A stretch of 64,000 bases of DNA from Acheta domesticus (GCA_031308135.1 JAHLJT010008756.1:105551271-105615270), one strand, 5' to 3'. Positions 45,506-57,893 are shown, counted from the first letter of the stretch. The notes: generated by a model from the sequence alone, not told the origin. A program made the numbers and translations.

Positions 45506-47430
45506 ACTAGTGGAGCTAAGCAATCGCACAGACTTTCTAGTTAGTTTCCTCATTTCTTTGGTCGGGGGTAACTTTTCGGTCGTGCCCCATCCTTTTGCCA
45601 GCTATCATCTATCGCCGCCCGAACATTTTTTTAAAGTTGCTCAATTTATCGGTTTCCTAATGGCAGAATCGAAAAACTACTTTAAGAATGTAATTGAAGA
45701 GTAAACCTTCGTCCTATATGAAAATTTTCGTTGAAAAATTTGGTGCCGTTTTTACGAAAATGGCGTTGAAGTGTTACTGTAAATGCGAAATTTGAAGCTC
45801 TTTCTCACAGAAAATACAATTCGAGAGATATTTTAAAAAATGCATTTGTGTAATTTTTGAAGAAACAAAATAATACAGCAAAATGAATTTTCTGTCATCT
45901 TAAAGAGTGTAATTAGCATTATGCACAGTAGTATGTAGTTGTTGTATCCAGGAAAACACAGAAGTTTCGTAAACAGAGTTTTTATTTAACAAAAGTAGCA
46001 AGGCAAACTTTAACAATCCGGTAACCAAAGAATTAAACCAAATAACATAGCCCGGTTACCGTTTACCAACAGACGTCCACAATACAAAGCCGTTTCAACA
46101 ATATACCAGAAGAGAGTCCAAAAACACAATTGCCGGGTCTAAAAATATCGCCTTGTCAATAACTATACCACTTTGCACTCCGAACTTCACTATAACACTG
46201 TCTGCTCGGCGGCGGGGCCCGCTTTTATTCCCCCCGGCGGCATAGCCTCGCATCCATTCCGGGGCTTCGCTAGCTGGCTGCCTCTTCCCCTTTCGCCCGG
46301 TCTTGTTACGGTCCGTTGCTCCCCGTGTTGTCGCCGAGTGCTGGCGGTGCGGCGCGCGATTCAATTCGCCGCGCATCACCATAACATTAGTAGTATGTAC
46401 AGTAGTAGCATGTAATTAGCATTACGCACAGTGTATTTAGCATTGGCAATGCAAAAGTTTGAAGAAAAATTTGGAGTCGTTTCTGCGAAAATGGTGTTTG
46501 AGTGTTTCTGAAAATGCGGAAATTTGAGCTCATTTTCACAAAAAAAATGTTGAGTTTTCCAGAAACTTTACATGACATAATGCAATGCACATGCACTCAT
46601 AAATGCAATAATATGAACAAATCGCCTCTAATGTAAATATTAACGACGTAAGAGACAAGTGAAAAAATACGTTAGTGTAATTTTTGAAAAAACAACACAA
46701 AAGAATAGAGCAAAGTTGCATCTATGTCATCTGATAGAGTACATTTAACCCTATTCGTCCCAAAAGTGTAAAGAAAAAATCTAGAGCCGTTTTAGAGAAA
46801 ATATTTTTGATATTTTTTTAATATTACTCATATTGGACGCAATATTGCGCGAAAACCAATAAAATTTTCAAAAAAATGTCCATGACCCAAATGAAAGTAC
46901 TAATTATGAAGAAAACATTTACTTGAAAGAAAAATCTCTATCTTAATTTCGTAGTTGTAGGAATACGCCGAAAATCAGTCTCTTGCAACTATCAAAAATT
47001 CAGATTTATCAGTGAAAATTAGACCTATGCCGTCTTTATACACGTATTTCACTCTTTTTTTACAAGAAATTTAAAGAAAAGATTTGGTGCAATTTTTTAG
47101 AAAATTTTGAACATGTCCCGAGAACTTCATGTAAAGTACCCCCAAAAATTAGTGAATGTTTTTCAAAATAACAGAGCTTCAATTCAGGTCAGATCGATAA
47201 GGGTATAAAAAATTGGTCTGTTTGGAAAAAATCGTACCCATAGTTTAGGCGCAAGTGTTGTTCACATACCAGACGGACGGATGGACGTTTTGGAGGAAAA
47301 AATTTCGACATCAGGGGACACCCAAAACGTGTATTTCCGTCGAAATCTCGAAATCGATTTTCCGCAACATTACTTAACATTCTGAATACTACGTATATTA
47401 CTCTGTATATACGTACATATACGAGGAAAT
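45506..47430 (+). repeat. Repeat A copy (plus), diverged, split by a solo LTR
   Basis: It starts ACTAGTGGAGCTAAGCAATC and ends at ATATACGAGGAAAT. An LTR of 447 bp interrupts it at 45940-46386. It is the most diverged long copy: the GGACG tract is only 3-4 units (47270-47287), and the tail after GGACGTTTT is shortened by ~130 bp. Confidence 0.75.
45940..46386 (-). mobile_element. Solo LTR (minus strand), Gypsy-like
   Basis: On the minus strand it starts TGTTATGGTGATGCG and ends GGATACAACA, a TGTT...AACA frame. A TATA-like GGGAATAAAAGC lies ~165 bp in, and AATAAAAACTCTG near the end looks like a poly(A) signal. Flanking 5-mers GTAGT (45935-45939) and TTAGT (46387-46391) match at four of five positions, consistent with a 5 bp target duplication. 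No internal retroviral-like genes remain, so it arose by LTR-LTR recombination. Confidence 0.75.
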
Positions 47431-47431
47431 A

Positions 47432-47560
47432 ACTAGTGTTACAGAATGGCACAGACTTTCGCGTACTAGTTAGTTTTCTAATTTCGTTGGTCTAGGCAAA
47501 CGTACATTGTCCCACCCTTTTGCCACCTACCATCTATCTCGGCCCAAAGTGCATTTGTAA
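47432..47560 (+). repeat. Repeat A, 5' end fragment in tandem
   Basis: ACTAGTGTTACAGAATGGCA follows within two bases of the previous copy's 3' end, giving a head-to-tail junction. It stops near 47560, about 125 bp in. Confidence 0.75.
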
Positions 47561-47734
47561 AAAACAATTGTCCGATGTTGAGATGAAGTTATATTTGTTT
47601 AAAAAAATCATTTAATTCATTTTTGAAAGGCGATATAAAAGTGGGGGCTCATATTATCACCTTGCACAGTATATTGCATTTTAATTAAGACAGTTTATCA
47701 AGGTAGATTTTTAAATATGTATCCTACAGTTATG

Positions 47735-48428
47735 TATAAACATTTGTGCCGGTGCCTAAGGATGCATTAAATATGTGAGTTAACGGGTGTATAATGGCTG
47801 GCGCGCACGTCTTTAACAAACAATCCGGAAATTCATCTAAATCGGCCGAATATTTATTTTTTAATTTACCGATTATTTTGAGAATATCATAAGAAGAGGT
47901 TTCGGACACGAACATAGTGTCTAAGATTTTTAGGGAAACGTCAGATGCTGAATTTTGTGGCTGAAAACCCTTAGTGAGATCGACAGCATTTCTCGAAAAG
48001 TATTGGTTAAAGAGACTAGCCACCGTTGCCCGATCGTTCACATCTCTATCGTTATCTTTTAAAACAACATTCTCTACAAGGTTTCTAGTTGGTTTGGTCG
48101 CATTTTTTACTATATCCCACATTGATTTTGTTTTGTTATTTGAGTTCAAAATATCCTGATCGTGTTTCGTGATTTTAGCTTGCCTTATGACTTTTCTTAA
48201 CAATGATTTGTATTTTTTAAAGTACAGGAGGAAATCTTGAGATACGTTATGATGCTTAGAAATGAAAGAAAGAACTCGTTTGTTTTTACATGATGTTCTA
48301 ATCCCTTGTGTTATCCAAGAATTGCTTTTGCGTGAAATATTTAATTTTCTTTTCTGGTGGAACTGGCATTTGAATGGGATCCGAACATGGAAATAACTTC
48401 GAAATTTAAGAGAGAATAGAAGTAGCAA
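47735..48428 (-). pseudogene. CR1-like LINE ORF2, region between endonuclease and RT
   Basis: A 232-codon minus-strand frame, the longest open frame in the window. It contains NSWITQGIRTSCKNKRVLS, YKSLLRKVIRQAKITKHDQD, KTKSMWDIVKNATK, VASLFNQYFS and LKNKYSADLDEFPDCLLKTC. These blocks (Trp-Ile-Thr-x-Gly-Ile; Arg-x-x-Ile...Ala; Trp-x-Ile-x-x-Asn; Phe-Asn-x-Tyr-Phe; Asp-Glu-Ile/Phe-Pro) are the linker just upstream of the RT in CR1/Jockey-group LINEs. It breaks off within the first RT helix (about 47735), and no endonuclease is seen beyond 48428. It may be the same family as 21481-24965, which lacks this part. Confidence 0.8.
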
Positions 48429-48429
48429 C

Positions 48430-48749
48430 TCTTACGTATTTGGATATTAGAACAACGAGAAGTGTGATGAAACAAACAATTACCAAATCCTACATCCAAT
48501 AACTTTCAACTCTGAAATAAGTTTCAAACATTATTTCTTCACTTGGGGTGTTAATAATGTATATTCTGTTTGTACTGGCACTTACTCAATTCTTCTCTTT
48601 CTATAATTTATTGTCAAATATTTTTTCTTTTTTTTTTAAACAGCTTTTCGATATCCAGGAACCTAACCAACCTTTCTTCATTAAAAGGTGGACTCAACAT
48701 TCGCGAGGTTTTTTGGGAACATAACTGTATTAAACTACTAACATTTTTA
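48430..48749. other. Unassigned stretch
   Basis: AT-rich, with a T10 run at 48630-48639; no signature found between the LINE fragment and repeat A. Confidence 0.4.
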
Positions 48750-49417
48750 AAACAATGTACATTACCTTAAACAAAGAACTAATTTTGGAGAACAAATTTA
48801 TTTGAAGGAAAACTCTTTATCTTCAATTTTGTAGTTGGAGAAAGACACCAAATAAAATTCAAACTTTTGCAATTTTCGAAAATTCAGAGATTCCTGAAAA
48901 TCGGACCTACGCCACCCTAATAAGTGTATTTTACTCTATTCTTACAAGAAATTACAAGAAAAAATTTGGAGCCGGTTTTGAGAAAATTTGGAAAATGTCC
49001 GCGAAGCTTCATGTAATGTACCCCCAAATTATGAAGAATATTTTTCAAAATCTCAAAGCTTCGACTCAAACCATATTGACCGGGGAATATCCATTTTGGA
49101 TGAAATCGTACCTATGGTTTAGGCGCTAGTAGTGTTCACATACGGACGGACAGACGGACGGACGGACAGACGGACGTTTTCCTTTCAGTTGGTTTTTTCG
49201 GTATCAAGGACCCACAAAAAAAGGTATCCCCTACACCACGTGTTAGGGGATTTTTTTCTTAATTTAGCAACTGGTTTTATCCACTTTTTCGTTATCACGG
49301 TCCGGCAACAAATTTTTTTCTGGCGAAAATTCGCCATTTTTTTCGCGCAGCATTACATAACTTTCCCTATAGTACGTACATTTCTCCGTATATACATACG
49401 TATACGGGAAAGTAAAA
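48750..49417 (+). repeat. Repeat A copy (plus), 5'-truncated
   Basis: It starts in the third internal unit (ACAAATTTATTTGAAGG) and reaches the full 3' end with GTATACGGGAAAGT at 49410. A GACG tract lies at 49143-49174 and CACGTGTTAGGGGATTTTT near 49238. Confidence 0.85.
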
Positions 49418-49751
49418 AGGCGAAATTGTTAGGTTTTTTGCAATTTTCTTTGTGAAGCCGACCTTTTTTGAGGTAGGAAATATCAAATTCAAATTCAGCA
49501 GCTTCAAAAAGATATAGAACCATTGAGAAAGAAACTTTCGGAATTTTTTCCTGAATCGAGTCTTTTTGAGCACCATTTGACTGGACTAAATAGGTGATAT
49601 CCCAGTCCCTGTCTCTGTGTGCCTCTGTCTCTGCCGTTCTCTGTCCCTCTCGTTCACATTTGTAGATTCTGCACGTTTCTGAGCTGGTAAGGTGATATGG
49701 GCAAGCGCTGGACCAGCAAAATGTAATAGAATGTTCGACAAAAGCTCTTTT

Positions 49752-50060
49752 CGTAGATTACGGTGTGAGAAACGTTTCTTTGAGGCATTAGGCCTAACAC
49801 TTTTCGTTTTTAAGGCCCTAGAACGCTTCGTTTAGGAGTTATTTAACGATATAGATTCAAAATACTGCAAAGTGTGTTGCAGGTTGCATTTGACGTGAAT
49901 ATGTAGGGGATATTAAGACAATATGTAGCGCCATGTAGTGGACTTACAACAGAATTAACAACACATAAACCTTCGTAAAACACGGAGAAGTGCCAACTTT
50001 CATGGAAATCGGTCCAACGCTGTTGAGTTTTGGTCTTATATACATACCAACATCCTGTTT
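49752..50060 (+). repeat. Repeat D, related to a segment of the Helitron-like copy 2
   Basis: GAGAAACGTTTCTTTGAGGC and CCCTAGAACGCTTCGTTTAG match 56570-56660 at about 80-90 percent by eye. The second half (49925-50050) has the phrase ATGGAAATCGGTCCAACG, a motif often seen in insect dispersed repeats. It ends where a reversed repeat A copy begins. 49430-49751 is unassigned. Confidence 0.6.
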
Positions 50061-50062
50061 TT

Positions 50063-51685
50063 ACTTTCCCGTATACGTACATATACACAGAGTCATATAC
50101 GTTGTATAGGGAAAGTTATGTAATGCAGCGCGAAAAAATGGTGAATTTTCGTCAGAAACAATTATTGCCGGGCCGTGATAACAAGAAAGTCAATAAATCC
50201 AGTTGCTAAATTAAGAAAAAAAAAATCCCCTCACACGTGGTGAAGCCAGAACCCCTATTTTGTGGGTCCTTGATACCGAAAAACCAATTGAAAGGAAAAC
50301 GTCCGTCTGTCCGTCCGTCCGTCCGTCCGTATGTCTGTCCGTCTGTGAACACTGCTAGCGCCTAAACCATACGTACGATTTCTTCCAAAATAGATATTCC
50401 CCGGTCGATATCGTTCTAGTCAAAGTTTTGAGATTTTGAAAAAGTTCCTGTAAAATTTGGGGGTTCTTTACATGAAGCCCACCGGACATTTTCAAAAGTT
50501 TCTCAAAAACGGTTCCAAATTTTTTTTCTTTAAATTTCTTGTATAAATAGAGTAAAACACACTTATTAACATGGCATAAGTCCGATTTTCACGGATAACT
50601 CTGAATTTTTGAAAATAGTGAAAGATTGAATTTTTTTCGGCGTCTTTCTCCAACTACAAAACTGAAGATACAGATTTTTCCTTCAAGTAAAATGCGTTTT
50701 CCAAAGTGAGTTCTTCGTTTAAGGTCATATACATTGTTTTGACGATTTTAGTGGTTTTCGCGCAACATTGCGTGCAATATGTGCAATTTTAAAAAATTAC
50801 AAAAACTAGACTTTCTCAAAAACGGCTCCAAATCTTTTCTTTAAACTTTTGGTAGGGATAGTGCTAAATGTACCCTATCAGATGACATAAACGCCATATT
50901 GCTGTATCCATTTGTTTTTTCAAAAATTGAAAAAATGTAATTTTTTTGACTTGTCTCTCACGGCGTTAATATTTACACTAGCGGCGAATTGTTCACATTA
51001 TTATATTTATGAGTACATGTGATTTAAATAATGTCAAGTAAAGTTTATCGAAAACACAACCGTTTTCTGTGAAAACTAGCTCAAATTTCCGCATTTTCAG
51101 AAACGCTCAAACGCCATTTTCGCATATATGGCTGCAAATTTTTTCTTCAAACTTTTCGATCGGATAGTGCTAATGGCACTCTTTAATATGATGTACAGTG
51201 TATTTTGAGGATTTTTTTTTTGTTTTTCAAAAATTACATATATGTAATTTTTAAAGGATCGCTCACATCTTGAATATTCACATTACCAGCAATTTGTAAA
51301 CATATTATATTTGTGAGTGTAAGTGCTTCAAATAACTTCATATAAAGTATTTTGAAAACTCAAAAATTTTCTGTGAAAATAAGCTTCAAATTTCGCATTT
51401 TTAGTGGCACTAAAACGCAATTTTCTTTAAAATGTCACATAATTTTTAAAAGAAAATTGCCATTTAGGGCTAGGTTTTTGTGTTCTTTAATATTCTAAAT
51501 TATTATTTTCATTCTTCCAATAGGAACCCGAAAAATTAAGAAAATGACAAAAAAAATGTACTTTTGGCCGTGATAGATGGTAACTGGCAAGGAAGAGTAT
51601 ATGGCAATTCCGAATAGCTAGCCCAGACCCAAGGAAATAGAAAACTAATACGGGAAAGTCTGTGCCATTCTGTAGCACCACTAGT
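50063..51685 (-). repeat. Repeat A copy (minus), near full length
   Basis: Runs on the minus strand from ACTAGTGGTGCTACAGAATG (51685) to ATACGGGAAAGT (50063), 1.62 kb. The GTCC tract is short (50300-50345). With 48750-49417 it forms another tail-to-tail pair, separated by ~640 bp. Confidence 0.9.
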
Positions 51686-51699
51686 TGTATAAGTAATGT

Positions 51700-51840
51700 T
51701 GCATTCAAGTTGCGTTAATTGAAAATGTGTTGTTATAAGAAAGGTAATCGAGCAGCCGAAAGGGCAGCTCAATACCAAAGTGTTATTCGCGAGCTGAAAA
51801 AGTGAAGGGTTCGATTCGGAGTATAGGTAAATATTTTTAT
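51700..51840 (+). mobile_element. tRNA-like SINE fragment
   Basis: GGGTTCGATTCGGAG at about 51807-51821 is a good RNA polymerase III B box (GGTTCGATTC). Upstream, GAGCAGCCGAAAGGGCAG could be a degenerate A box region at the usual ~50 bp spacing. The limits are uncertain. Confidence 0.4.
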
Positions 51841-52652
51841 CCATTCTATATTGCCACAAGATCTTCTAAATTAAAACATTCTACATTTGTTTTGTCAAAG
51901 ATACGCATAAAGCCGTAAAAATTCGCTTTCGCAAAGGAGGGAAATATTTGAATTGTGAAGAAATTAGAAAATTGATCGCTTGTATTTGAAATGAAAAATA
52001 TGTAAATTGTAGTGTAGAGGTAATAACAAATTTTAACCTTCACCGCGCGCTCATTTTTTATAACGATTCTGCTCGCCTGGCGGTGTTTGAACCGCCCAGG
52101 GCTTTTGGGGATTTGTAAAAGATTTCAGCCAGAATGTCCAGGACCAAAAACCCAAAACATTACAAAAATAATTGTTTTTGTTTAAAACTAAACAGAAAAA
52201 TTGCCCAACTGACGTGGAACAATCAACACACGTAAAAATTAAATGTTAGCTGGTAACACTTAACCCGCCTATACTCGCTATGTTAGCACAATACTTCATT
52301 TATCTCAGTAGTATTGACATTAAATGCACTTTGAGATTTCTTTCGTTTTATAAAGATTTTTATTTTAAACTACATCAAAACAAAATAATATAATTATTCT
52401 TTTTTATTTCAAAATAAACAGTGAAAAAACAAACATTGACTATCACACATTTAACATTTGTGATAGCTAATCTTGACAGAAAGATGTCAAGACTTTTAGT
52501 TTTCATCTTCGGAATCACGGTTGCTGGATAAATCATATGTAACTCTGCGCTGACTTGTGCTTCCCGCACACAATCCTGTGATAGATATCATAGGTAACGC
52601 CACCACATTTTCAAGCAACGTCAGATATCCTTGGAATTCTTCAAAATATTAT
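51841..52652. other. Unassigned AT-rich stretch
   Basis: Short minus frames (52043-51846 and 52569-52375) match nothing recognised. Confidence 0.4.
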
Positions 52653-52802
52653 ATATTAAGTTGGCTGTCCGGGTGACGCCGCGTCCATGGCAAAGGTGCC
52701 GACGTTTCGGTCGCCATTCTGCGACCTTCCTCAGGGCGTAATGCCCGAAACGTCGGCACCTTTGCCATGGACGCGGCGTCACCCGGACAGCCAACTTAAT
52801 AT
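52653..52802. repeat. Perfect 58 bp-arm palindrome with structured loop
   Basis: 52653-52710 and 52745-52802 are exact reverse complements; the 34 bp between them add two short hairpins (GGTCGC...GCGACC and GGGC...GCCC). GC-rich in AT-rich DNA. On the minus strand CTGAGGA, a hairpin and GAAAC occur in that order, as in a hammerhead ribozyme core, but an extra A follows CTGAGGA and stem I is poor. It may be the fold-back remnant of a retroelement end. Confidence 0.9.
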
Positions 52803-53189
52803 TGACTCCGGCCGCGGAAGCCTACGCTCTTTCTTCAAAATACTTTGAGAGTTACAACAATATAATAGCAATTTCTTAGAAAAATTATCTCTAAATTATA
52901 AATTTGAAGAAATAAAAGTAGAAATGTCGATGACATATAAGATTATACAAAAATGCTTACATTTTGCTTGTGCTGTAGGGTTCGTTTCACAAAGTGGGCG
53001 CACGGGAGTGTTCAGAGGCCTGCATGTCGTTCACATGTTAACGAAATCACTCCACACCCGAAATTTGAAGAACCTTTGGGAGCACTACACGATGAGCAGG
53101 GAGCGTATTTCTATTATTTTGCATATTTGTGTCCGTTGCTTGGGTGCATAGCTATGTGAAATTTCTTGTCATTTGATTAGAATATGATG

Positions 53190-53746
53190 CTATATAGATT
53201 AATATGTTAGTGCATATTTGGGCCGATTTTTCCTGTTGGTGCATTCTCCTGTAATTAAAGGCGCAGAGTTTGCATATTTCGTTAAAATAGAGACTTGTCT
53301 ATAATTTTTTTCTTTTCATAGAATCTATTTATTTGTGAGGGTTCATAGATACGAAAGACCGTCACAGTTTGAGTTTTTTTATAAAGATGATAAAATACTT
53401 GTGCAAATTTAGGATATTTCTTGTTAACTTATTTTGTAAACCAGTCAGAAGAAATACAAGACATATATTGTTGACATATAGTGTTGTATTAACTAAGGTG
53501 AATATTTACTTGAATTATTTCTCTCAGGAAGAATGCCAAATTATATTATGTTTGCACAAAAATTGTATATCTTTTCGTTTCAAACATGCCTCTTCTGATT
53601 TCTATCAAGAAAGGTTTCTAGAGGAAATGAAATATTGTTAATTGTAAATGGATATTAAAGTGCATATTTCAGAATTTTTAGATCATAAATGCATATTTTT
53701 ATTACTAGTATGTATCGAGTTTTTTGTGCATGAAAATCCTCTCCCT
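53190..53746. mobile_element. Possible hAT-related relic
   Basis: GTGCATGAAAATCCTCTCCCTA (53726-53747) resembles the right end of the hAT-like element at 35928 (TGCA...GAAATCCTGTCTCTA). The words GTGCATATTT, TTGCATATTTCG and ATGCATATTTTT recur at 53210-53700, like hAT subterminal motifs. No matching left end or target duplication was found. A 90-codon frame (53369-53641) is not recognised. Confidence 0.35.
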
Positions 53747-53889
53747 AATGATGAGTAAAAATGTCCATAAGAAATACCTGGCCTCTCACTGGCTAAATTC
53801 AGTCTAAAGATTGTGCAGGCAAAAGTGTTCAGAATGCAATATAAACATTGTTTGACAAACAGGAACTTCACTCGTGACATTGCTTACGT

Positions 53890-54842
53890 TCACTATCAGA
53901 AATAAGCCTCCGTTCGTTTCCATATGATTCTTTTTCTGAACTTCGATATCTTGATAGTCTCCGTGAATATTCTTAATTGTTTAACTTACTTCATATCCCA
54001 TCTTAAATTCGTCGAACTCTACGTCCCTACTTTTATATAGCTTCTTATCGTTCACGTTGTAAATATGCGCGTCTATTTTTCGCATACCCAATGAAAATTC
54101 CCATTTTACTTTTAGGGTCTAATTTGTGACGGCGAGGGTTGTTATCCATATAATATGCAGTACACCCAAAGATTCTAAAATGTGACACATTAGGTTTTCG
54201 TCGGGTCCATATTTTTGTAATGGACTAAGATCAGGATTTCAAGAAGGTAATTCGTTCTTTACATACACTGCAGTCAATGCCGCTTCTCCCCAGAATTGCA
54301 AAGGAAGAGGCGAATCTATCAGCTAGGTACGAGTAGAATCGAGCAATGTTCTATTGCCCCGTTCTACTACCCAATTACTCTGAGGTGAATAGAGCACAGT
54401 ATATTCGTGTTTTATTCCTTTTCTAATACAAAATTGTTCCATTTGGGTGTTACTAAATTCTCCTCCGTTATCCGATCTCAGACGTTTTACTAAACGACCT
54501 GTCTCGTTCTCTCTTCGTGATATGAATTCAGTTAGTTTGTCAACACAATCTGATTTTTGTTTCAATAATTCTATAAAGAATCTTCTACTAAAATCATCTA
54601 TTGTTAAGTAGAAAGTAAGAAAATCCGTCGTAAGTTCACTTCACATTCGGCCCACAGATGTCTAAATGTACGAGTTCACGAATATCGTCTGTACTTGTAA
54701 TATTTACTTCGAAACGGAGATCGAGTAAAACCTCGGATACAAGATTAACAACGTTCCGAAGTTGACACCTTTTCTTCAAGACCACGAACTATTTGTGTCT
54801 TGTGCATATCGTCAAGATTCACCTTGTTCACATGACATAAGA
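53890..54842 (-). pseudogene. Copia pol fragment: integrase and post-integrase linker
   Basis: On the minus strand: HVNKVNLDDMHKTQIVRGL (GAG-pre-integrase, about 54835-54780), then DICGP (about 54660), then open 54565-54323 with KQKSDCVDKLTEFISRRENE, TGRLVKRLRSDNGGEFSN and YSPQSNWVVERGNRTLLDS. This is the Copia integrase core, with RSDNGGEF giving the second catalytic Asp and VERGNR the region of the catalytic Glu. LPLQFWGEAALTAVYVKN and DVEFDEFKMGYEV follow (to about 53990). Several stops make it inactive. It ends where the plus-oriented piece at 59640 would begin. Confidence 0.8.
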
Positions 54843-56800
54843 TATTTATTTGTTTGAAAATTTATAAATACAACTTCTAATGAACTTACAGAATATCAAA
54901 CAAAAATAATAATACTATTTATGTTGGAAGCAGATTTTCAATAAAGGTTTATTCAGCATTATAGAGAGATGTTTTTGGAAAAATTCATACTTCTTTAAAA
55001 ACATTTAAAGAAATTATTCAATCATCCTTGAGAGTTAGCTTTTCACTTTCCTTGATAGTCACAAAAATAATAGAAAAGGTTTTTACTCTTGACAAATCCA
55101 AGTAATGTAGTGCGAAAATACTGGATCGGGCAAGTACAACCCTACTCTTTGCAATATTATTTAACTTTTGTTGATTTGTTATGTGGAACAGAGGGGGCTT
55201 TGGAGAAGCAGGGTGGCAGCTTGCTGGGGTGCGAAAATTGAAAAATTATTTGTATACTAAAAAGAATTATTTATTATTGGATTATTTTGTGTGTTATTAC
55301 GTACCTCAAGAAAAGCAATACCAAACCAAAAAAATAATTAAAGTAATATTTTCACCTTTGAGTAATACCATTTGTTGCCATTAGAAACAATTTAGAAGGC
55401 TTAGACTTCACTTCGGTACATGGGAACGTTGCTCAAACGATGTTTGCATATTGGATATCTTAACGAACCGACACTTTGAGTTTAATATCAAACACTGTAT
55501 TATTTGCAATACGAGTTTGCAGCTGGCCGTTGATGTACCTTCCAGATACCGGCAACATTTAAATAGTGCGTTTGGACTGCGATCGTTGGCAGTTGACTTG
55601 CGCTATTCTTTCTATAATTTTAAATTTTGTTGTTTTTTAATTAATTCACATAATATTGTAGGCTAGCGCGTTTTGAATTTTGTTTTTCATTTATTTCAAG
55701 CTATTTTACTTTAACTACTTTCAAAAGTTTGTTCTTTGTGTTGTGGCATAGAACAAGTTTTCCCCCACCACCTCTGCGTACCCGTGCGAGCTCTGGCATG
55801 TTAGACCCCACACTAATCCCTATCCTATTTCCATTCTAAGAGGGAAAGTAGTTAACGAAATGTGTTTATTTGTTTAAAAATCTATAAAAGTAACTTGCAA
55901 TGTACTAACACAATAACAAATAAAAATAAAAAAACAGTGCAATTGATGTATAAAAGAAATTTTCAATAAATATTTATCCAATATCATGGAGAATTTTCTT
56001 GGAAAAATTCTCAATACTTCCTTAAAATAATTATTCAATATTTTTTGTCAGCTTTTAGCTTTTCATGATAGTCACAAAAATATTAGCTTTTGACTTTTGA
56101 GAAAGCTACGTGTCTGAACCCGCTGACTTGAAAATTTCATCGAATGATAACGAAAATATTGGTACAGGTAAAACACAAACACAGTCTTCATTCTTCACAG
56201 TACAACCACATCCCTCCACAATTAAGTACACAGCACTTACAGTCCACGGCAAAATATTAATTGAATGGTTTCACTACACGCATAAGACACATCTTCATAG
56301 GTATCAAGCAACTATAATAGTACTTCTAGTTGTTGCTGGAGAGGCAATCTTGAATTAATGATTGTGCAAATAAACCTAATCAGACTGCACAAACCACGGT
56401 GTATACAGAAAGCGTAAATATAAGATTGAGGAATCTAAGTCTTCTAAGCGTGTCGTCACAAAAAATGGTTACCAGCATCAAGGGCTGAAATTTGTATTGA
56501 GGTGGCCTTGATAGTATTGAAGCGCGGAACCGAAAATTTAATTGAATGTCGAGAAATGTCTCATCTTATAGATTATGGTGTGAAAAACGTTTCTTTGAGG
56601 CTTCTGGCCTTAAAAATTGTAGTTTTAAGGCCCTAAAACGCTTTGTTTGGGAGTTATTCGACGAAAACGTTAAGTGTTGCGGGTTGCATTTAGCTTGGAT
56701 ATTTAGATGGATTTTGCTTAACAAATCCTTCATTTTTTTAATTAAAGTGCAATTCGTCAAGTCTCCGTGAAATTTTCTTTAGAGACCTCATTTATAAAGA
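54843..56800 (-). mobile_element. Helitron-like element, copy 2
   Basis: It matches copy 1 (10347-12223) from TCTTTATAAATGAGG on the minus strand (56800) through both internal sub-units. The internal hairpin region at 55776 is GCGTACCCGTGCGAGCTCTGG, with the palindrome partly lost. The left end is truncated against Copia DNA, so the terminal CTAG is absent. An extra ~150 bp (56566-56710), shared with 49752-50060, is present here but not in copy 1. Confidence 0.7.
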
Positions 56801-57893
56801 TTGATTGAGAGCCGCAACGGAAATAATACAGAAGGCGATTGGCGTTCCAAAGTACATCACCTCAATAATTCAAAACTACTTATCCAACAGAACTTTTGCA
56901 GTAACCATCAAACATCACTCAAATCCCAGGTTAATCAAAGCAGGATTCCCACATGGATCCCCCCTTTCACCCACACTATTCAATCTGTATGTAGCAGACA
57001 TCCCTAAGTATCCAACAGTCAGAATAGCACAGTTTGCGGATGATACACTTATTTTTGCATCCAACAGCTCACTAACCTACACTAAAAGTAACATACAATT
57101 GCATCTAAACCTAATAGACAGCTTGTCATCCAAATTAAAAATGAAACAAAATCCAAATAAAACTGCAGCAAAAATGTTTTCACTAAGGCCTTACACTCCA
57201 GCAACCACTTTAACATTAAATAATGAGCCCATCCCATGGTACTCCCCAGATATGCCCATTAAATATTTAGGATTGCACATGGACACCAAACTGAACTGGA
57301 AACAACATATAGACATCAAAATAACGCAAACTAAAATCAAACTGCACCAACTAAAACACTAATTACTAGGAATCAGTACCACCCATATAGCACAGCAATA
57401 ATTCTATACAAAAAAATAATCAGACTGACACTTCTCTACGCCTGCCCAGTGTGGATCAACGCTGCAAAACCCAACATCAACAAAATACAAATAGTCCAGA
57501 ACCAATTCCTTCGCACCATCACGAGTGCACCCTGGTTCATTTCCAACTACCAAATACACAATGAATTCAACCTCAATTCCTTCATTCACCACATTGCCTA
57601 CATATCTCATAATTTCTTCTCCAATATCCACCATATCCAAAAGTTAACTTCAATTTCTGTAAAAACCCCACTCACTCAACTCGTATCCAAAACAAATATC
57701 CATTTCATATATTTTGTAAACTCTTTTCATTTCTAGAATAGGTTCTATAAGGTACCATCATGGTTTCCTCACCCTATGTATTAGTATTAAGTTAGGTCAG
57801 AATTTATTTACTAAGCCATTCACTACATATGTATAGTTCAATGAACTGATCTATGTATTTGAAAATCAAATAATAAATAAATTTAAAAATAAG
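56801..57893 (+). mobile_element. Jockey-like LINE, 5'-truncated
   Basis: It joins the Helitron-like copy 2 at its 5' terminus, runs through RT and thumb, and ends in an AT-rich 3' tail (AATAATAAATAAATTT, about 57870-57885). 5' truncation is typical of LINE insertion. Confidence 0.75.
56805..57740 (+). pseudogene. Jockey-like reverse transcriptase fragment
   Basis: 56805-57362 is open for 185 codons: YITSIIQNYLSNRTFAVTIK, then AGFPHGSPLSPTLFNLYVAD (motif 4), then RIAQFADDTLIFASNSSL with the catalytic Asp-Asp at about 57040, then PIKYLGLHMDTKLNWKQHI. After a shift 57449-57736 has WINAAKPNINKIQIVQNQFL and RTITSAPWFISNYQIHNEF, the thumb seen also at 337-669. Identity to the first LINE is modest, so it is a second Jockey-type family. 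The endonuclease half is absent. Confidence 0.85.
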
